From the IMG/VR virus record IMGVR_UViG_3300005613_000072, positions 1 to 60,107 of that record: a stretch of DNA of 60,107 nucleotides. One strand, given 5' to 3'. The DNA is from a virus. Positions 12,001 to 19,812 of the stretch are shown here, piece by piece (positions within the stretch are counted from its first letter, which is position 1; every line of letters starts with the position of its first letter). Both the position numbers and the translations under genes were made by a program. A model generated the notes under the pieces. That model was not told the origin of the DNA. It did no database searches and saw only the letters and a program-made list of their open reading frames with translations.

Positions 12001-15000
12001 TAGTGCTTCTTCATCAGATAAAGTCTCTCCATTAGCTACACGTTCATCGAAAATATCTAAGTCTTTTTGTAGTAAAGCTATTGCTTCACTCTGTTTTACA
12101 GCAATTTCCGAAACACGATAAATTTCTTTTTCTGTTTCAGTAAATGCCCCGGCAAATAAGTAATCCATTTCTTTCTGTAGATTTTCAATTTCATAGAAAA
12201 TCTTGTTAAAAGACATCTGATCAATCTGACCCTGTAAATCTTGCAACGCCTGTTCCATTTCGGCAGTCCATTCAACAAGCGGATTTTCTTTAGCCAAATT
12301 TTTTAGGGTCAATAATTCTATCACTTCATTTTTTAACTCATCAATAACACCAGACGCATATTCTACATCATCAGAGTCAAAAAATATACCATCCGAAAAA
12401 TAAGCATGCTCAGAGGCTAACTGATACAAAGTTGTTTGCAAATTATTTAATGAAGCCGTAAGCATATTATCAACAACAGCTCCAGCATTACCAGCGACAG
12501 CTCGAAGCTCTAACAAATTATCTTCGAGTTTGATAATAGCTTCATCTATCATTGTTGCCGCAATACCTTCTGCGCCAGCTCGTTCAGAATATAAGGCGTC
12601 TAATTGTGCGTTTAATTCTCCGATATCAGTTGTTATAGTATCTATGTAGGAAGAATAATTTTCAAAATCACTAACAAGATCACCAGTTACCTTAAACGGG
12701 GTTATTTCTTGAGTTTTTACATCAGTTAAATCTTCTATATAATCTAAATATTCTTCGGTTTCCGTTATAATTCCGCGCAGCGTAAAGATTTCCTGGCGAA
12801 GTTTTTCTAACCACTCATCCTGAACTTGTACACCATCATACTTGGCTTCAATTAGTTCCCGATACGTTTGTTCTGCTAAGCTAAGCCTACTATTTTGATA
12901 GTCTAACTCACGATTAGTTTCATCCATCGCCGCCGAAAGAACCCCGCGGGTTTCTATTAGTTCGTATATAGAATCATTATACTCTTCCCAAATAGTTTTT
13001 ACAGCCTTTTGATTTTCCGCTTGTTCTAATTCTTCAGAAAGATTGACTACTTCATCACGAAGACGTGTAATGGCACCTTCATCTACAACTTTACCTTCCG
13101 CTTGAGCGTCTAAAAGTCCCTGTAAAGCTGCAGTAGCTGCCGATAGTCGCTCTGCCAAATATGCTGCGGCTTCCCCGGAATCCACAGATGTTCCGGCAAA
13201 TAATTCCTGTAATTTTGCAGCTGTTTCTATTTCTGTATGATAAGTTTTATAGATATTAAGTATATCCGCGCGTTCTTCTTCCTTTTCTTTTAACTGGTCA
13301 AGAACATCGATTTCACGATTAACTACCCCAAGTTTTTCGTATGCAGCAGCTAATTGCTCTTGAATTTCTGCCGTAATACTACCTTCTGTTTCAGCTTGCC
13401 GTTCAAGATCGGATATTGTGGAAGTGATAATACTACGCTGTCTTTCTAAAAATGTTTCCTTATCTTCCAAACCAATCTTAGAAAACTGTCTTTGTAACGC
13501 TAAAGAATCCTCTAAAGATAAACGTAATTCATCCTCTTTATCGCTTTTTTTGTCTAACAATCCTATTTGTTCATTAATAATATTCAGCATTTCATAAGCT
13601 AACGACAACTGTTTTTGCATAGACTCCGAGATTTCCCCATCTAAAAGCACTTCGCGTTCAGAGGAGCTTATAAAATCTTCAATAGCATCTTGTTGCCTTT
13701 CAAGAGTAGCAAGTCTGTCTTCCCCGCTAATCTCACCTAATTGCCCATAAATATCTAAGGTATGTTCAAGTCCAGCTATGTTAGTAATATAGGCATCCTG
13801 CGCTGCGGCTAAATTACTAAGTTGGTTGTTAGCTTCAGAAATCGCAGTGGCAATTTTTATATATACTTCAGACATTTCAATACCCTCAATGCCTGCAGCT
13901 TCTAACATTTCTAATAAATCTTTAAACAACTGTAGTTTAACTTCTAAGGGCTCGTTAGTAGCATTGATAGCATCAAAAGCGTCCAAAAATTCCTTGCGTA
14001 AGTTATCTTCAAGCAACTTCACTTCGGCAGAAAATCTCGCTGCACTATCTTTAGCAAGTGCCATTTCGTCTTTTAATTTACCGAGTTGCACTATCAACAT
14101 ATGCACTGTATTTGGATCAAAAGTTATAGAGGATATTAAAGTGTCGCTATCCCCAGTAATTCTTGGTCCGAACCCTTGCAACTTTATATCAAGTTCTTTT
14201 CCAAGCTCTTTGGCTGCAGTATTTATTTTGCTAAAAAATTGCTCTATTTCATTCAAAGCAGTGGGCACTTGACTTGGAGTTAAATTATCCCAAGAATTTT
14301 GTACATCAACCCCAAAAGATTTAGCTAATTCAGACAGCTCGCGTAAACCTTCTTTAGGCCCATTTAAAAATTCTCCTGTATCATCGTCAATAATTTTAAA
14401 CAACTTACCAATAATTTCAACAGCTTCTTCATACTTATCAATTTTAGCCTGAATAGCCGCTGCCGTATCTTCGGCTGAAGTTAGTTCTAACGCCGCTAAT
14501 GCTTGCTGTTCGTCCAAAGATTTTCTCTGGTAATCTTCAGAAATCTGTAAAATTTCCCTAAGTGCGCCTACATTACCGGCATATGCTTCAGATATTAATC
14601 CAATACCAACAACATAGCTTGGAATTTTAGATAAAACATTGTCTAAGGCACTCTTAAACTGGTCGGTTACTTCTACTACATCCCCGGCATTAACAATATA
14701 AGACTGCAAAGTAGCAGAAGAAGCGCGTAACTGTTCACTGCTCTGGACCTGCTGATCAATAAATTCCTTTGTAGCCTTGCTTAATCTTTCTTGAGCACCG
14801 CGCCACGCAATAAAAGAAGTTATAAGAACTCCTACAGCGGCACCAATTAGTGTTAAAACACCGGTTAAAGGCATGGATATATGTAACAAGCTTGCGAACC
14901 CCGCTACAAAAGTCTTCATCGTAGTTATTAATCCACCAATACTTTTCGCGACAAGCCCAAAACCAGTTAAAATAAGTGTCAATACAGTTACTACCAAACC

Positions 15001-16167
15001 AGACTGCGAAATAAACCCGGCAATAGCTGGATTTAATGCCTGAAATCCAGTACTAAGATCGGCAACAAATTCCGAAAAAAGTTTAATAGAAGGTATTAAT
15101 GATTCCCCTAATACTACCTTGAAATTATTAAGGTTATTAGAAAGAATTTGCATCTGCGCGCCAAAACCTTCTTCGCGTTTTGCTGCCATATCATAGGCAT
15201 CAGAAGAGTTTTTAATCGCAACAGAATGAGCTTGTAATTCAGTAGTATAGTTACTAAGTATAGAAACAGCCTTAACACCGCGCTGTCCAAAAACAGTGAG
15301 CAGCTTAGTATATTTATCAACTTCCGTAGTACCTTCTGTAAATGACGAAGAAATAATTTCGATTAAATCTGCAAGAGACTTAATATGCCCTGATGAATCA
15401 TAAACTTCTATACCCATATCAGTAGCCGCTTTGCCAATTCGCTCATACACATTCTTTAATGCTGTACCGGCTTCTTCGGCAGACAAACCAGCGGTTTTTA
15501 GAATACCAATACCAACACTCATGTCTTCTAAAGATACACCAAGAGTATTGGCAACACCGGTTACTTTAGCTAAACCACTTTCTAATTCGGGTAAAATAAT
15601 GCGGAATTTTTGCACGGTGTATGCAAAAGAGTTCATAATACTATCTGCTTTTTCCGCTTCCGACATAGACATACCAAGCGCCTTACCAAAAGTAAGCATA
15701 GCACTTGCCATAGCTCTTGTAGCTTCTTCCATCGAACCAAAAGTAGCCACAGATAGTGTGGCAGCTCTATTCATTGTCTCCATAATCTGTACTTGATTTA
15801 ACCCGGCAGAAGCCATATCATAAGTAGCTTTAGTGATATCATTAAGTGATGTTACATGATTATTTGACCAATCCATCGCGGCTTTAGATATTTCTTGAAA
15901 CCCACGAGCATTTGTATCTAATACGGTCGACAAGTCAGCCATAGCTTGATCTAACTCGCCAGCGGCTTGGGCTACATCTAACCAAACAGCAAGAGACGCA
16001 CGCGCCCCATATTGCGCCGTTACCATAAGAGCACGCATCTTCTGCTCAGCAGAATGCGCCAAGCTTTCCATAACGTTCAACTGGAAACCAACTTGGCGCA
16101 ATTCTTTTACAAACTGATTCACATTTGACTTAAATTCAATAAATACTCCGCCTAAATCAACAGCCAT
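6016..16167 (-). CDS. Giant tail tape measure protein (3383 aa), TP901-like core
   Basis: This 10.1-kb gene encodes the tail-length ruler. The N-terminal 300 residues have the TP901/PhageMin core pattern (IMNSFAYTV, SLEDMSVGIGILKTAGLSAEEAGTALKN, VFGQRGVKAVSIL). Residues about 380-460 hold hydrophobic stretches that may act as membrane-inserting segments. Nearly all the rest is long amphipathic helix or coiled coil rich in E, Q, L and A. Near the C-terminus a 19-residue motif, TDDAVGKTNEIPIYPYWKI, occurs three times. At the commonly used 0.15 nm per residue the tail would be about 500 nm. It lies just downstream of the frameshifted chaperone, the classical position. No lysozyme or peptidase motif was seen. 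The N-terminus starts MAVDLGGVFIEFKSNV. Confidence 0.95.
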   Translation of the reverse strand: MAVDLGGVFIEFKSNVNQFVKELRQVGFQLNVMESLAHSAEQKMRALMVTAQYGARASLAVWLDVAQAAGELDQAMADLSTVLDTNARGFQEISKAAMDWSNNHVTSLNDITKATYDMASAGLNQVQIMETMNRAATLSVATFGSMEEATRAMASAMLTFGKALGMSMSEAEKADSIMNSFAYTVQKFRIILPELESGLAKVTGVANTLGVSLEDMSVGIGILKTAGLSAEEAGTALKNVYERIGKAATDMGIEVYDSSGHIKSLADLIEIISSSFTEGTTEVDKYTKLLTVFGQRGVKAVSILSNYTTELQAHSVAIKNSSDAYDMAAKREEGFGAQMQILSNNLNNFKVVLGESLIPSIKLFSEFVADLSTGFQALNPAIAGFISQSGLVVTVLTLILTGFGLVAKSIGGLITTMKTFVAGFASLLHISMPLTGVLTLIGAAVGVLITSFIAWRGAQERLSKATKEFIDQQVQSSEQLRASSATLQSYIVNAGDVVEVTDQFKSALDNVLSKIPSYVVGIGLISEAYAGNVGALREILQISEDYQRKSLDEQQALAALELTSAEDTAAAIQAKIDKYEEAVEIIGKLFKIIDDDTGEFLNGPKEGLRELSELAKSFGVDVQNSWDNLTPSQVPTALNEIEQFFSKINTAAKELGKELDIKLQGFGPRITGDSDTLISSITFDPNTVHMLIVQLGKLKDEMALAKDSAARFSAEVKLLEDNLRKEFLDAFDAINATNEPLEVKLQLFKDLLEMLEAAGIEGIEMSEVYIKIATAISEANNQLSNLAAAQDAYITNIAGLEHTLDIYGQLGEISGEDRLATLERQQDAIEDFISSSEREVLLDGEISESMQKQLSLAYEMLNIINEQIGLLDKKSDKEDELRLSLEDSLALQRQFSKIGLEDKETFLERQRSIITSTISDLERQAETEGSITAEIQEQLAAAYEKLGVVNREIDVLDQLKEKEEERADILNIYKTYHTEIETAAKLQELFAGTSVDSGEAAAYLAERLSAATAALQGLLDAQAEGKVVDEGAITRLRDEVVNLSEELEQAENQKAVKTIWEEYNDSIYELIETRGVLSAAMDETNRELDYQNSRLSLAEQTYRELIEAKYDGVQVQDEWLEKLRQEIFTLRGIITETEEYLDYIEDLTDVKTQEITPFKVTGDLVSDFENYSSYIDTITTDIGELNAQLDALYSERAGAEGIAATMIDEAIIKLEDNLLELRAVAGNAGAVVDNMLTASLNNLQTTLYQLASEHAYFSDGIFFDSDDVEYASGVIDELKNEVIELLTLKNLAKENPLVEWTAEMEQALQDLQGQIDQMSFNKIFYEIENLQKEMDYLFAGAFTETEKEIYRVSEIAVKQSEAIALLQKDLDIFDERVANGETLSDEEALKYKELSDNIQNATTSLESMSLVIDALNTRSKYEDMVEATKNWVEALQDVNKEYDKIYEINSRVAAALGEDFSAADTEIDMVTQAIEDLITAQVELEQSGVLPTEGVRQYRTLADAIADTEKEHENLSREVRAEREEVEKLYSQYDQLNDAEKERMGVLTESVQEKTEAMAKADEKLIELNENFYALFQKDGALADLTEEQQRLLLSYVNANSTLLELQARLSQLKFSKGIEDFYLSIRDVNTEFEKTVSYGESLREIMYQAFGGASERVEALATKVEDLVEAQLLLAEVGAEQGFSADAQDMYEQYQEMNNQVSELTTKLQEMQATYDYLVNSEDFELAAETIGFTGTIEDLKADIGVVQRDLAGWTAELQNAYTYLQAVRAATIELRQVVLDLVNSQIAEIFEEAAEKIKVIETSFTYVGTQVEYFNSLLNTAKQTYQDLAGLQASFDRDALAIDIGNKEEELAGYVEKYEQLAQVKQDLIKEQGSEAFNSQEFTDAAKEAQLLGEQIDFARQELSLLKDTAVAMDLDSELKRAAGAMIQFSMAAADAAQNFSLQFAAIDFLYLGDKTAYLNDQLQSTNKMIGELKTTLLSFNWKELIISKEDQQALVDQISMKDSFVQAQKETAKNLSQEYNDFLSTTYERIVQDANKKYTDATDEFIKQTADAEFARVKFELDRDYQQQMSGITKSIKDQARAVDELNEDLEDAVYFDRLYKNLQESIESAYEEYLRLRQEFERSVISDQLVKISIQLDLPGESAYSAVSDVLGILKDRYVEVGFQIHQLTNGSKEAASQITGLHSELEELKELYAEFQQEQEANITVDGGTFTEPIEKVGTAIKLVEEELESWSVGLREAAVNDLGLFTQKYEQISNTLDALLLKREKFLADNAAAYNKIESDTGDITYDFSSEELAAEFNKLQTEIKETTAAASGFEAAMEGNLGLGRSTAAVANLNTELGNLQSMIEDLTIAEVMLESSEAIIQAAGTLEDFTIVSGSTEDKLKGLKETVANVSSVGQAMITALSSALDRFRKLLATADPNTQFFAKLQDAIRETEHQLLRLQKALDKVAKIEAQIADLEDQKKRVIEYVDWYIAEWKRVKEEVEGILESLHPAELLGAFEPPDGWKAAIDYYYDYLERAEEAIEKIKEQITDWNELLAESSEATFATYQAGDSDIIVGTEIYQQGISKLQQYIKTVQDMIQKAMQYIQMIMTEEVRKIFDRLQAEFDKIDFMSAIVGDDDLSAMKDKLSALESAIEELYDMKQYLLENDDPNIQWLDEYDDQLQNLVDAYGALQQAIENMEAEQAALKAYEDAIADWADSISDVLAGAFDNFTKNLVDLGESKAWEVLHTEIKENVKSAIVNGLIEAVLESALIKDKVMAIGKFIVDSLEDGMITSGELDMVALMTDGLMETVDLAGQMLSDVMKMLGMAVGSTSDGVNDILWTMEQISNPNFTPDFHFLYEESDEQIGEGLNEVSEAIYDFAKPEDKPKIDDIVQGGFDSVIAILQGTGEYSDLINTIKEEMSAEGSISDSTYQQINQVLTELVNQGNLSGAADLKKALEALTGELSNLDDFGAGSGVDFSDMSTEELLAYVQDLIDQGVGFHEDDKTVAEQSKEYLEQILESLSTEINVTDPDRDVMIAQLTEGIDVQLTILREQLTEAKEEVAKAAEEAKKYQEEALDTLKGAEEYYKESADYFSDIAQSTSKISQDTIAVKDTISTEFNTTNGKLDQIISLLRGSTQNNSQSSSGSTNQKEAESAARSIKIEEETSVNTGDIADGVRGIRGVLETIVRSDGRVEPESGGTDDAVGKTNEIPIYPYWKIKELLDSQDKAGGTDDAVGKTNEIPIYPYWKIFEDSATLLRGLGQQVTDDAVGKTNEIPIYPYWKIFEDSSTLRGLGQQVTEGLTSGDFESILRRAFSAGFNDVADKLKMAMSNIPGTTTAAPTSQQTSSNIDIVVEQGAIQINGTGINESTLSNKIMKELTDRMAWEKRMAGVRG
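6349..6604 (-). repeat. Three near-identical ~55-bp direct repeats inside the tape measure gene
   Basis: Three copies of a segment beginning TTTTCCAGTAAGGGTATATC (plus strand) lie at about 6351-6406, 6453-6508 and 6546-6601. Copies one and two extend into a longer duplicated unit of about 100 bp that includes CAGTTACTTGTTGCCCTAAA. DNA identity is nearly complete, so the duplications are recent and in frame. Each encodes TDDAVGKTNEIPIYPYWKI. Copies one and two differ by a 3-base TAG insertion in the linker. Confidence 0.95.
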
Positions 16168-16194
16168 AACTCATACCTCGGTTCATAATACCAC

Positions 16195-16544
16195 CTACCC
16201 CACGCTGAAACCCAACTTTTTCCAATCATCAAGCGATATGTTATCCCCATCAATAACACGACGTTTACTACCGTCTGGGTTAGTGGATACTTTAACGTGG
16301 GGATTTTTCCCTTTAGTATTTTCTTCGGGCTTTGTAGAATATGCTTCCGCTTCACGTTCTTTTCTTTCGGTCAAAGCCCCTATGTAGCTGTATATCTGTG
16401 GAAGTGTTAATAAGTAAATTTCTGACGGAGTCCAACCGTACTCGGTGCTAAATCTTTCAAAAACACCGCTCCACCGTAGTGGATCACCCGAAGATGTCGC
16501 TACTTCCGCGTGATAGACCCCATCATCTTTGTTACGTTTTTTAG
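16195..16544 (-). CDS. Tail assembly chaperone GT extension, made by -1 frameshift
   Basis: This frame has no good initiation codon but is open without interruption from the slippery site in the upstream gene to a TAG at 16195-16197. After the shift the product reads ...LKKRNKDDGVYHAEVATSS and then SGVFERFSTEYGWTPSEIYLLTLPQIYSYIGALTERK (written in two parts), the expected composition for the T part of a siphophage G/GT chaperone. Full fusion product runs from 17000 to 16195. It ends 28 bases before the tape measure start, exactly where GT extensions sit. It binds tape measure protein during tail assembly in the known family. Confidence 0.9.
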
Positions 16545-17000
16545 TATGAAAGAGACATCATTGATCTCAAAAAGAAGGTTAATTGCCCGTACGGACTGTT
16601 TAAGTGTAGCAGCATTAAGAATTTCTTCTCCGCGTTTTTCAAGCTGTTCTTTCGAAGGATTCTCGTCCGGTTCAAAAGTAGCCATAGCTACAATTTCCGT
16701 CAAATCTCCGAGGTTGTTTGTAATAAAACTATCAATTGCATCCGACAGCTTAAATTTACCTTCTTCTTTGAACAACTGACTACCAATCCTACCAATCATC
16801 TTACTTACCTTTGAAAGGTCTTTCAAAGCAAAAGGGTACATGAAGTATTCCTGCACAGAATTCTTAGTTTTCCCGAAAATAATTTTGTGTTCCTGTGGGA
16901 TTAGAAAATCGAGGTCTTCACCAGCAATCCCAAGAATGTCCTTGTCAACTTTAGGTTGCTCTTCCTTTACCGAGTGCTTTTTCGCGATTTTTTCTTCCAT
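16500..17000 (-). CDS. Tail assembly chaperone (G), 166 aa
   Basis: I chose ATG 17000 (MEEKIAKKHSVKEEQ) because GGAGGT precedes it at correct spacing; the upstream in-frame ATG at 17060 has no such site. The protein is helical and charged, with a body like phage tail chaperones of the XkdN/DUF6673 class (FGKTKNSVQEYFMYPFALKDLSKV). It ends with ...SFILKNVTKMMGSITRK. Codons 16544-16536 contain the slippery heptamer A AAA AAC, giving a minor -1 product (see the GT extension). It lies between the tail tube and tape measure genes, the standard position. Confidence 0.85.
   Translation of the reverse strand: MEEKIAKKHSVKEEQPKVDKDILGIAGEDLDFLIPQEHKIIFGKTKNSVQEYFMYPFALKDLSKVSKMIGRIGSQLFKEEGKFKLSDAIDSFITNNLGDLTEIVAMATFEPDENPSKEQLEKRGEEILNAATLKQSVRAINLLFEINDVSFILKNVTKMMGSITRK
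16536..16542 (-). other. Programmed -1 ribosomal frameshift heptamer A AAA AAC
   Basis: On the minus strand the zero-frame codons CTA AAA AAC create A AAA AAC, the canonical slippery heptamer. Zero-frame translation stops 12 codons later at 16500-16502. The -1 frame remains open for 113 codons after the slip. The position, 36 nt before the zero-frame stop and upstream of the tape measure, matches the conserved G/GT arrangement. Confidence 0.9.
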
Positions 17001-17091
17001 GATATATTTTACCTCCAAGTTTTTTGTGATTAGTAAAAATAGAAAAGATGGTAGGGGCACGCTAAATATGCCCCTACCACATAGAATTCAA

Positions 17092-17622
17092 TTACACAGA
17101 AGTAATAGAAATATAACCGAGCTGGGAACCAGCGTCTTTGTCGAAGTCGGCAATCGCATCAAAAGTTACATTCGAAGATGACCAGGCTCCGTCACTAAAG
17201 GTCAATTCAGCAGTTCCATTAACGGCTGCCTTGTGGAATACAACCCTAATAATCTTACTATCTGGTCGCGTGTGGGTAAACACAAGAGACGGAATTTCTG
17301 CCATACCGGACGCAGACCCACCGAAATTAAGTTGAGTACCATTAGCAATGGTAGAAACAGCAGAGTCGGGAAGTCCCATAACAACCTGCAAGTTTTCCGC
17401 ATCAAATTCACAGAATTCAGCAGTCAAAGAAGCGTTTTCGGAACTTTTCGCTTGCTTAACAAGCATGATAGGAATACCAGCTTCAAGCTTAAGCATATCT
17501 ACACTGTAATTAAAGGTTACATCCCCCAGAAGCAAACCAAGCGTCTGGGTAGCGCCGGTACCCCAAGTAATGATACCATTACCAAGAGTAATAGAATCAG
17601 TATTCTTGTAATAAATACCCAT
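17092..17622 (-). CDS. Major tail tube protein (176 aa)
   Basis: ATG 17622 is preceded by AGGAGAGG. The small beta-rich protein (MGIYYKNTDSITLGNG, ...LLLGDVTFNYSVDMLKLEAG, ...YISITSV) has the size and pattern of siphophage tail tube subunits. It sits directly upstream of the tail chaperone and downstream of the terminator-like gene. High-expression codon choices and a strong Shine-Dalgarno fit an abundant virion protein. The exact family was not resolved by eye. Confidence 0.75.
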   Translation of the reverse strand: MGIYYKNTDSITLGNGIITWGTGATQTLGLLLGDVTFNYSVDMLKLEAGIPIMLVKQAKSSENASLTAEFCEFDAENLQVVMGLPDSAVSTIANGTQLNFGGSASGMAEIPSLVFTHTRPDSKIIRVVFHKAAVNGTAELTFSDGAWSSSNVTFDAIADFDKDAGSQLGYISITSV

Positions 17623-17638
17623 TGTTATCCTCTCCTCA

Positions 17639-18055
17639 TTAAGTCTTTAGAGTAGCACGAAAACCCAGAAGTTGGTGTAATTGAAATTCTCTGCTTTCCG
17701 GGTAATACATCACGTCATAATCATTAGAAAACTCAAACCAAAACTTGTAGCTATCCGTTTCAAATATTTTTTGACCGTCGCCCAATAAAAAGTTTCTTAT
17801 ACTTCCGCTATCTAATTCTATATTTTCAGGTGAACCATAAAATAAAGAAATGCCAAGATTACCGTTAACAGAAAGATGCTGCGCATCACGCCAGTAGCTA
17901 AGTCTAAGTCTACATACCTTAAAGTCTAATCCTTCGTCTTGTATGGAATAGTTTGATGCCGAATCAGTGAAGTCTATCTCCGGAAAATTTGTTGCAAGCG
18001 TGGATATTAAATTAGCCTTAGCTTCGTATGAAAAAGTCGCAAAATTATCTATCAT
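17639..18055 (-). CDS. Tail terminator-like protein (138 aa)
   Basis: This small gene lies immediately before the tail tube gene and overlaps the stop of the upstream gene at 18055. Size and order match tail terminator (gpU-like) proteins that cap the tube and join it to the head. The sequence (MIDNFATFSYEAKANLISTLATNFPEIDF...) has one N-terminal helix and then mixed strands, compatible with that fold. There is no distinctive motif, so the call is by position. Confidence 0.5.
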   Translation of the reverse strand: MIDNFATFSYEAKANLISTLATNFPEIDFTDSASNYSIQDEGLDFKVCRLRLSYWRDAQHLSVNGNLGISLFYGSPENIELDSGSIRNFLLGDGQKIFETDSYKFWFEFSNDYDVMYYPESREFQLHQLLGFRATLKT

Positions 18056-18510
18056 TACCTTGTACCCCCACCAGGGAATGCATAATCGGGCACTTCATCA
18101 CCTATCGGATACCAACCACCGGTAGCGGTGATATATTCCTTTGCTGTGTTTTGAAAGATAATACGCATAGTATTGTTAGCCCGAGCTTCTTCAAGAGCTC
18201 TTGTCATAAAGAATCTTCCACGCCTAAAACGGGTGCCAAACTCAACAAATGCCGTATAATCATAGCCGCTTGAATTCTTTGTGTTTTCATCGCCGGCTGC
18301 AATTCTAAATGATATATTTCCAGTTCTTGTTTCACCAGTCTTAATAACTCTGATAGACTTTCGTAAGTTACCAGTTTTCCCCACAGGCGCTAATGTTTTT
18401 GCTCTGTCCACAACCCAGTTAGCTGTTCGGCGAATTGTCTCGATTGTTAATCGCGCAAATTTTTCGTCTAACTTATTCAACCCACGTGTATAAATCTGGA
18501 CTTCAACCAT
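18055..18510 (-). CDS. HK97 gp10-like head-tail joining protein
   Basis: The likely start is ATG 18510 (MVEVQIYTRGLNKLDEKF), with an alternative start three codons upstream at 18519. The pattern RRTANWVVDRAKTLAPVGKTGNLRKSI, followed by YTAFVEFGTRFRRGRFFMTRALEEA, is characteristic of the HK97 gp10 family of neck/tail proteins: a helix, the APVxTGxLRxSI motif, and an FVEFGT motif. The gene overlaps its neighbours in a compact connector cluster. Confidence 0.85.
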   Translation of the reverse strand: MVEVQIYTRGLNKLDEKFARLTIETIRRTANWVVDRAKTLAPVGKTGNLRKSIRVIKTGETRTGNISFRIAAGDENTKNSSGYDYTAFVEFGTRFRRGRFFMTRALEEARANNTMRIIFQNTAKEYITATGGWYPIGDEVPDYAFPGGGTR

Positions 18511-18886
18511 TAGTCTCAACTTCTTTAATCGTATACATATATACCCCGTGCATTACTAAGCTTCGCTGTATCTCATACAGTACCCCGGAGTACTCAATAC
18601 GATCGCGTAAATTAAGTTCCGTGTCAGACCATAAAAAAGACTGTTGCGTATCTACTAACCCGCTATTACCAAACTGCATGGTAACATTCTTAAGCACCAC
18701 GATACCCTTGATTGTGTCGCCAAAAGTATAGGATATAACATCTCTGTTCATAGCATCTTTGGCTATAACCCGTCGATAATTAGTAATGTTTTCCCCAACC
18801 TCGTCGACAAGTGTTATATAATCTTGAGCGATTTCTTCCAAGTACGTAGGCGTTAAATTTGAAAGAACCAGCTCATTAAGATTCAT
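18503..18886 (-). CDS. Head closure / head-tail stopper candidate (127 aa)
   Basis: This gene starts at ATG 18886, overlapping the previous stop, and lies between the 205-aa connector and the gp10-like gene. The C-terminal half is a small beta barrel (YTFGDTIKGIVVLKNV..., LNLRDRIEYSGVLYEIQRSL), like SPP1 gp16/HK97 stopper proteins in which a phrase such as 'DRI.y.g..Y.I' recurs. Position and pattern support a stopper; no enzymatic residue was seen. Confidence 0.6.
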   Translation of the reverse strand: MNLNELVLSNLTPTYLEEIAQDYITLVDEVGENITNYRRVIAKDAMNRDVISYTFGDTIKGIVVLKNVTMQFGNSGLVDTQQSFLWSDTELNLRDRIEYSGVLYEIQRSLVMHGVYMYTIKEVETNG

Positions 18887-19500
18887 AACTCAACCTCGCT
18901 GCTACTATACAGTTCACCAGAATATATCCTAATTTCTGCGTAACTAAAGGGTTCTGTATCGTGGTAAGTCTGGTAACGATTTGTAATTTCCTCTGCTTCT
19001 ATACCATCAACGTACACAACGTATTTTGTAAAGAAGTGCGATAAAGACGCGTCCCAGGAAATTCTAACATTACCGTTACGTAAGTACTCTGTGCGAATTA
19101 TTGGCGGAGAAAGAATAGGCGCGTTATCATCAATCAAGTCTCTGTCTACACGGGCAAATTCTAACGTTGATGTAAGATTTGCACGTTCGTCTTCGGCTTT
19201 CATTGCCCACTGCTCCGACAGCTCAATAAAATTCCGCGTAATTTTACTCTTGTCAATCTGTACGCCAATAGCAATTGGAATTTCATACTTATCCGCGTAC
19301 TCAGTTGCTAACAGCAAAAACAGCTGCGAAAGGGCTTCGTAGATTACAAACGTTCTGTCAATTGATTTCGGGGATTGATATGATACACCGTTAGATGCAC
19401 ACACATCAGAAACTACTTGTTCAACTTTTGTTTGATCTACTTCCGGTAAGTCAGCAAACTTACCAAGATATCGTCTAATGCTTGCGTACCAGTCCATCAT
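18883..19500 (-). CDS. Head-tail connector region protein with FnIII-like end (205 aa)
   Basis: ATG 19500 (or 19497) follows AGGGGG. The N-terminal 110 residues are helical (DWYASIRRYLGKFADLPEV...), as in head-completion adaptors. The C-terminal 80 residues (IIRTEYLRNGNVRISWDAS...FTKYVVYVDGIEAEEI...) form a fibronectin type III-like pattern, with the W and Y positions of that fold. A decorated adaptor would be unusual. The call is inference from order and pattern. Confidence 0.5.
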   Translation of the reverse strand: MMDWYASIRRYLGKFADLPEVDQTKVEQVVSDVCASNGVSYQSPKSIDRTFVIYEALSQLFLLLATEYADKYEIPIAIGVQIDKSKITRNFIELSEQWAMKAEDERANLTSTLEFARVDRDLIDDNAPILSPPIIRTEYLRNGNVRISWDASLSHFFTKYVVYVDGIEAEEITNRYQTYHDTEPFSYAEIRIYSGELYSSSEVEL

Positions 19501-19516
19501 ATCCCCCTAAAACCGT

Positions 19517-19762
19517 CTACGCTTTAATTACTTTTCCGGCTCGTTTAAGAACATCGTATGCGTAGACTGGAATGGTGATCTTTTCGCCGATTTTTCCGTA
19601 AAACATTCTTTCACCAATCAAGTTGCGAAAAGTTTTAGTAACTTCTACTTCTATATCGGTTTCAATACGCTTTGGTTTCAATTCAGCCTTTGTAGCCGGC
19701 TTTGCAACCTCTTGATCAATAAATTCAGATATATCGCTTGATTCAGATTTAGCTCTTGCCAT
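19517..19762 (-). CDS. Small virion-cluster protein (81 aa)
   Basis: The start ATG 19762 (MARAKSESSDISEFIDQEV) has AGGGGG upstream; the longer open frame extends back through the capsid gene without a ribosome site. The N-terminus is polar and probably disordered. The C-terminal half (TKTFRNLIGERMFYGKIGEKITIPVYAYDVLKRAGKV) is a small folded unit. It follows the capsid gene and an inter-gene hairpin. A minor head or head-tail protein is likely; the function is unknown. Confidence 0.65.
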   Translation of the reverse strand: MARAKSESSDISEFIDQEVAKPATKAELKPKRIETDIEVEVTKTFRNLIGERMFYGKIGEKITIPVYAYDVLKRAGKVIKA

Positions 19763-19790
19763 AATAACCCCCTGTAAAAGAAAGGAAGGA

Positions 19791-19808
19791 AGCCCCCTTG
19801 CGGGGGCT
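19791..19808 (-). terminator. GC-rich hairpin between capsid and downstream genes
   Basis: AGCCCCC and GGGGGCT form a perfect 7-bp stem with a TTGC loop (plus strand). On the minus strand it is followed by TCCTTCCTTTT, a weak T-rich tail. It lies 5 bases after the capsid stop, so partial termination or 3' protection of capsid mRNA is likely, allowing more capsid than connector. Confidence 0.65.
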
Positions 19809-19812
19809 AACC

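Noticed and set aside
16152-16355. 67-aa open frame starting MKRKHILQSP
   Set aside because: It is in a different frame from the long -1 extension, which has convincing protein sequence and a slippery site; the ATG frame is a shadow.
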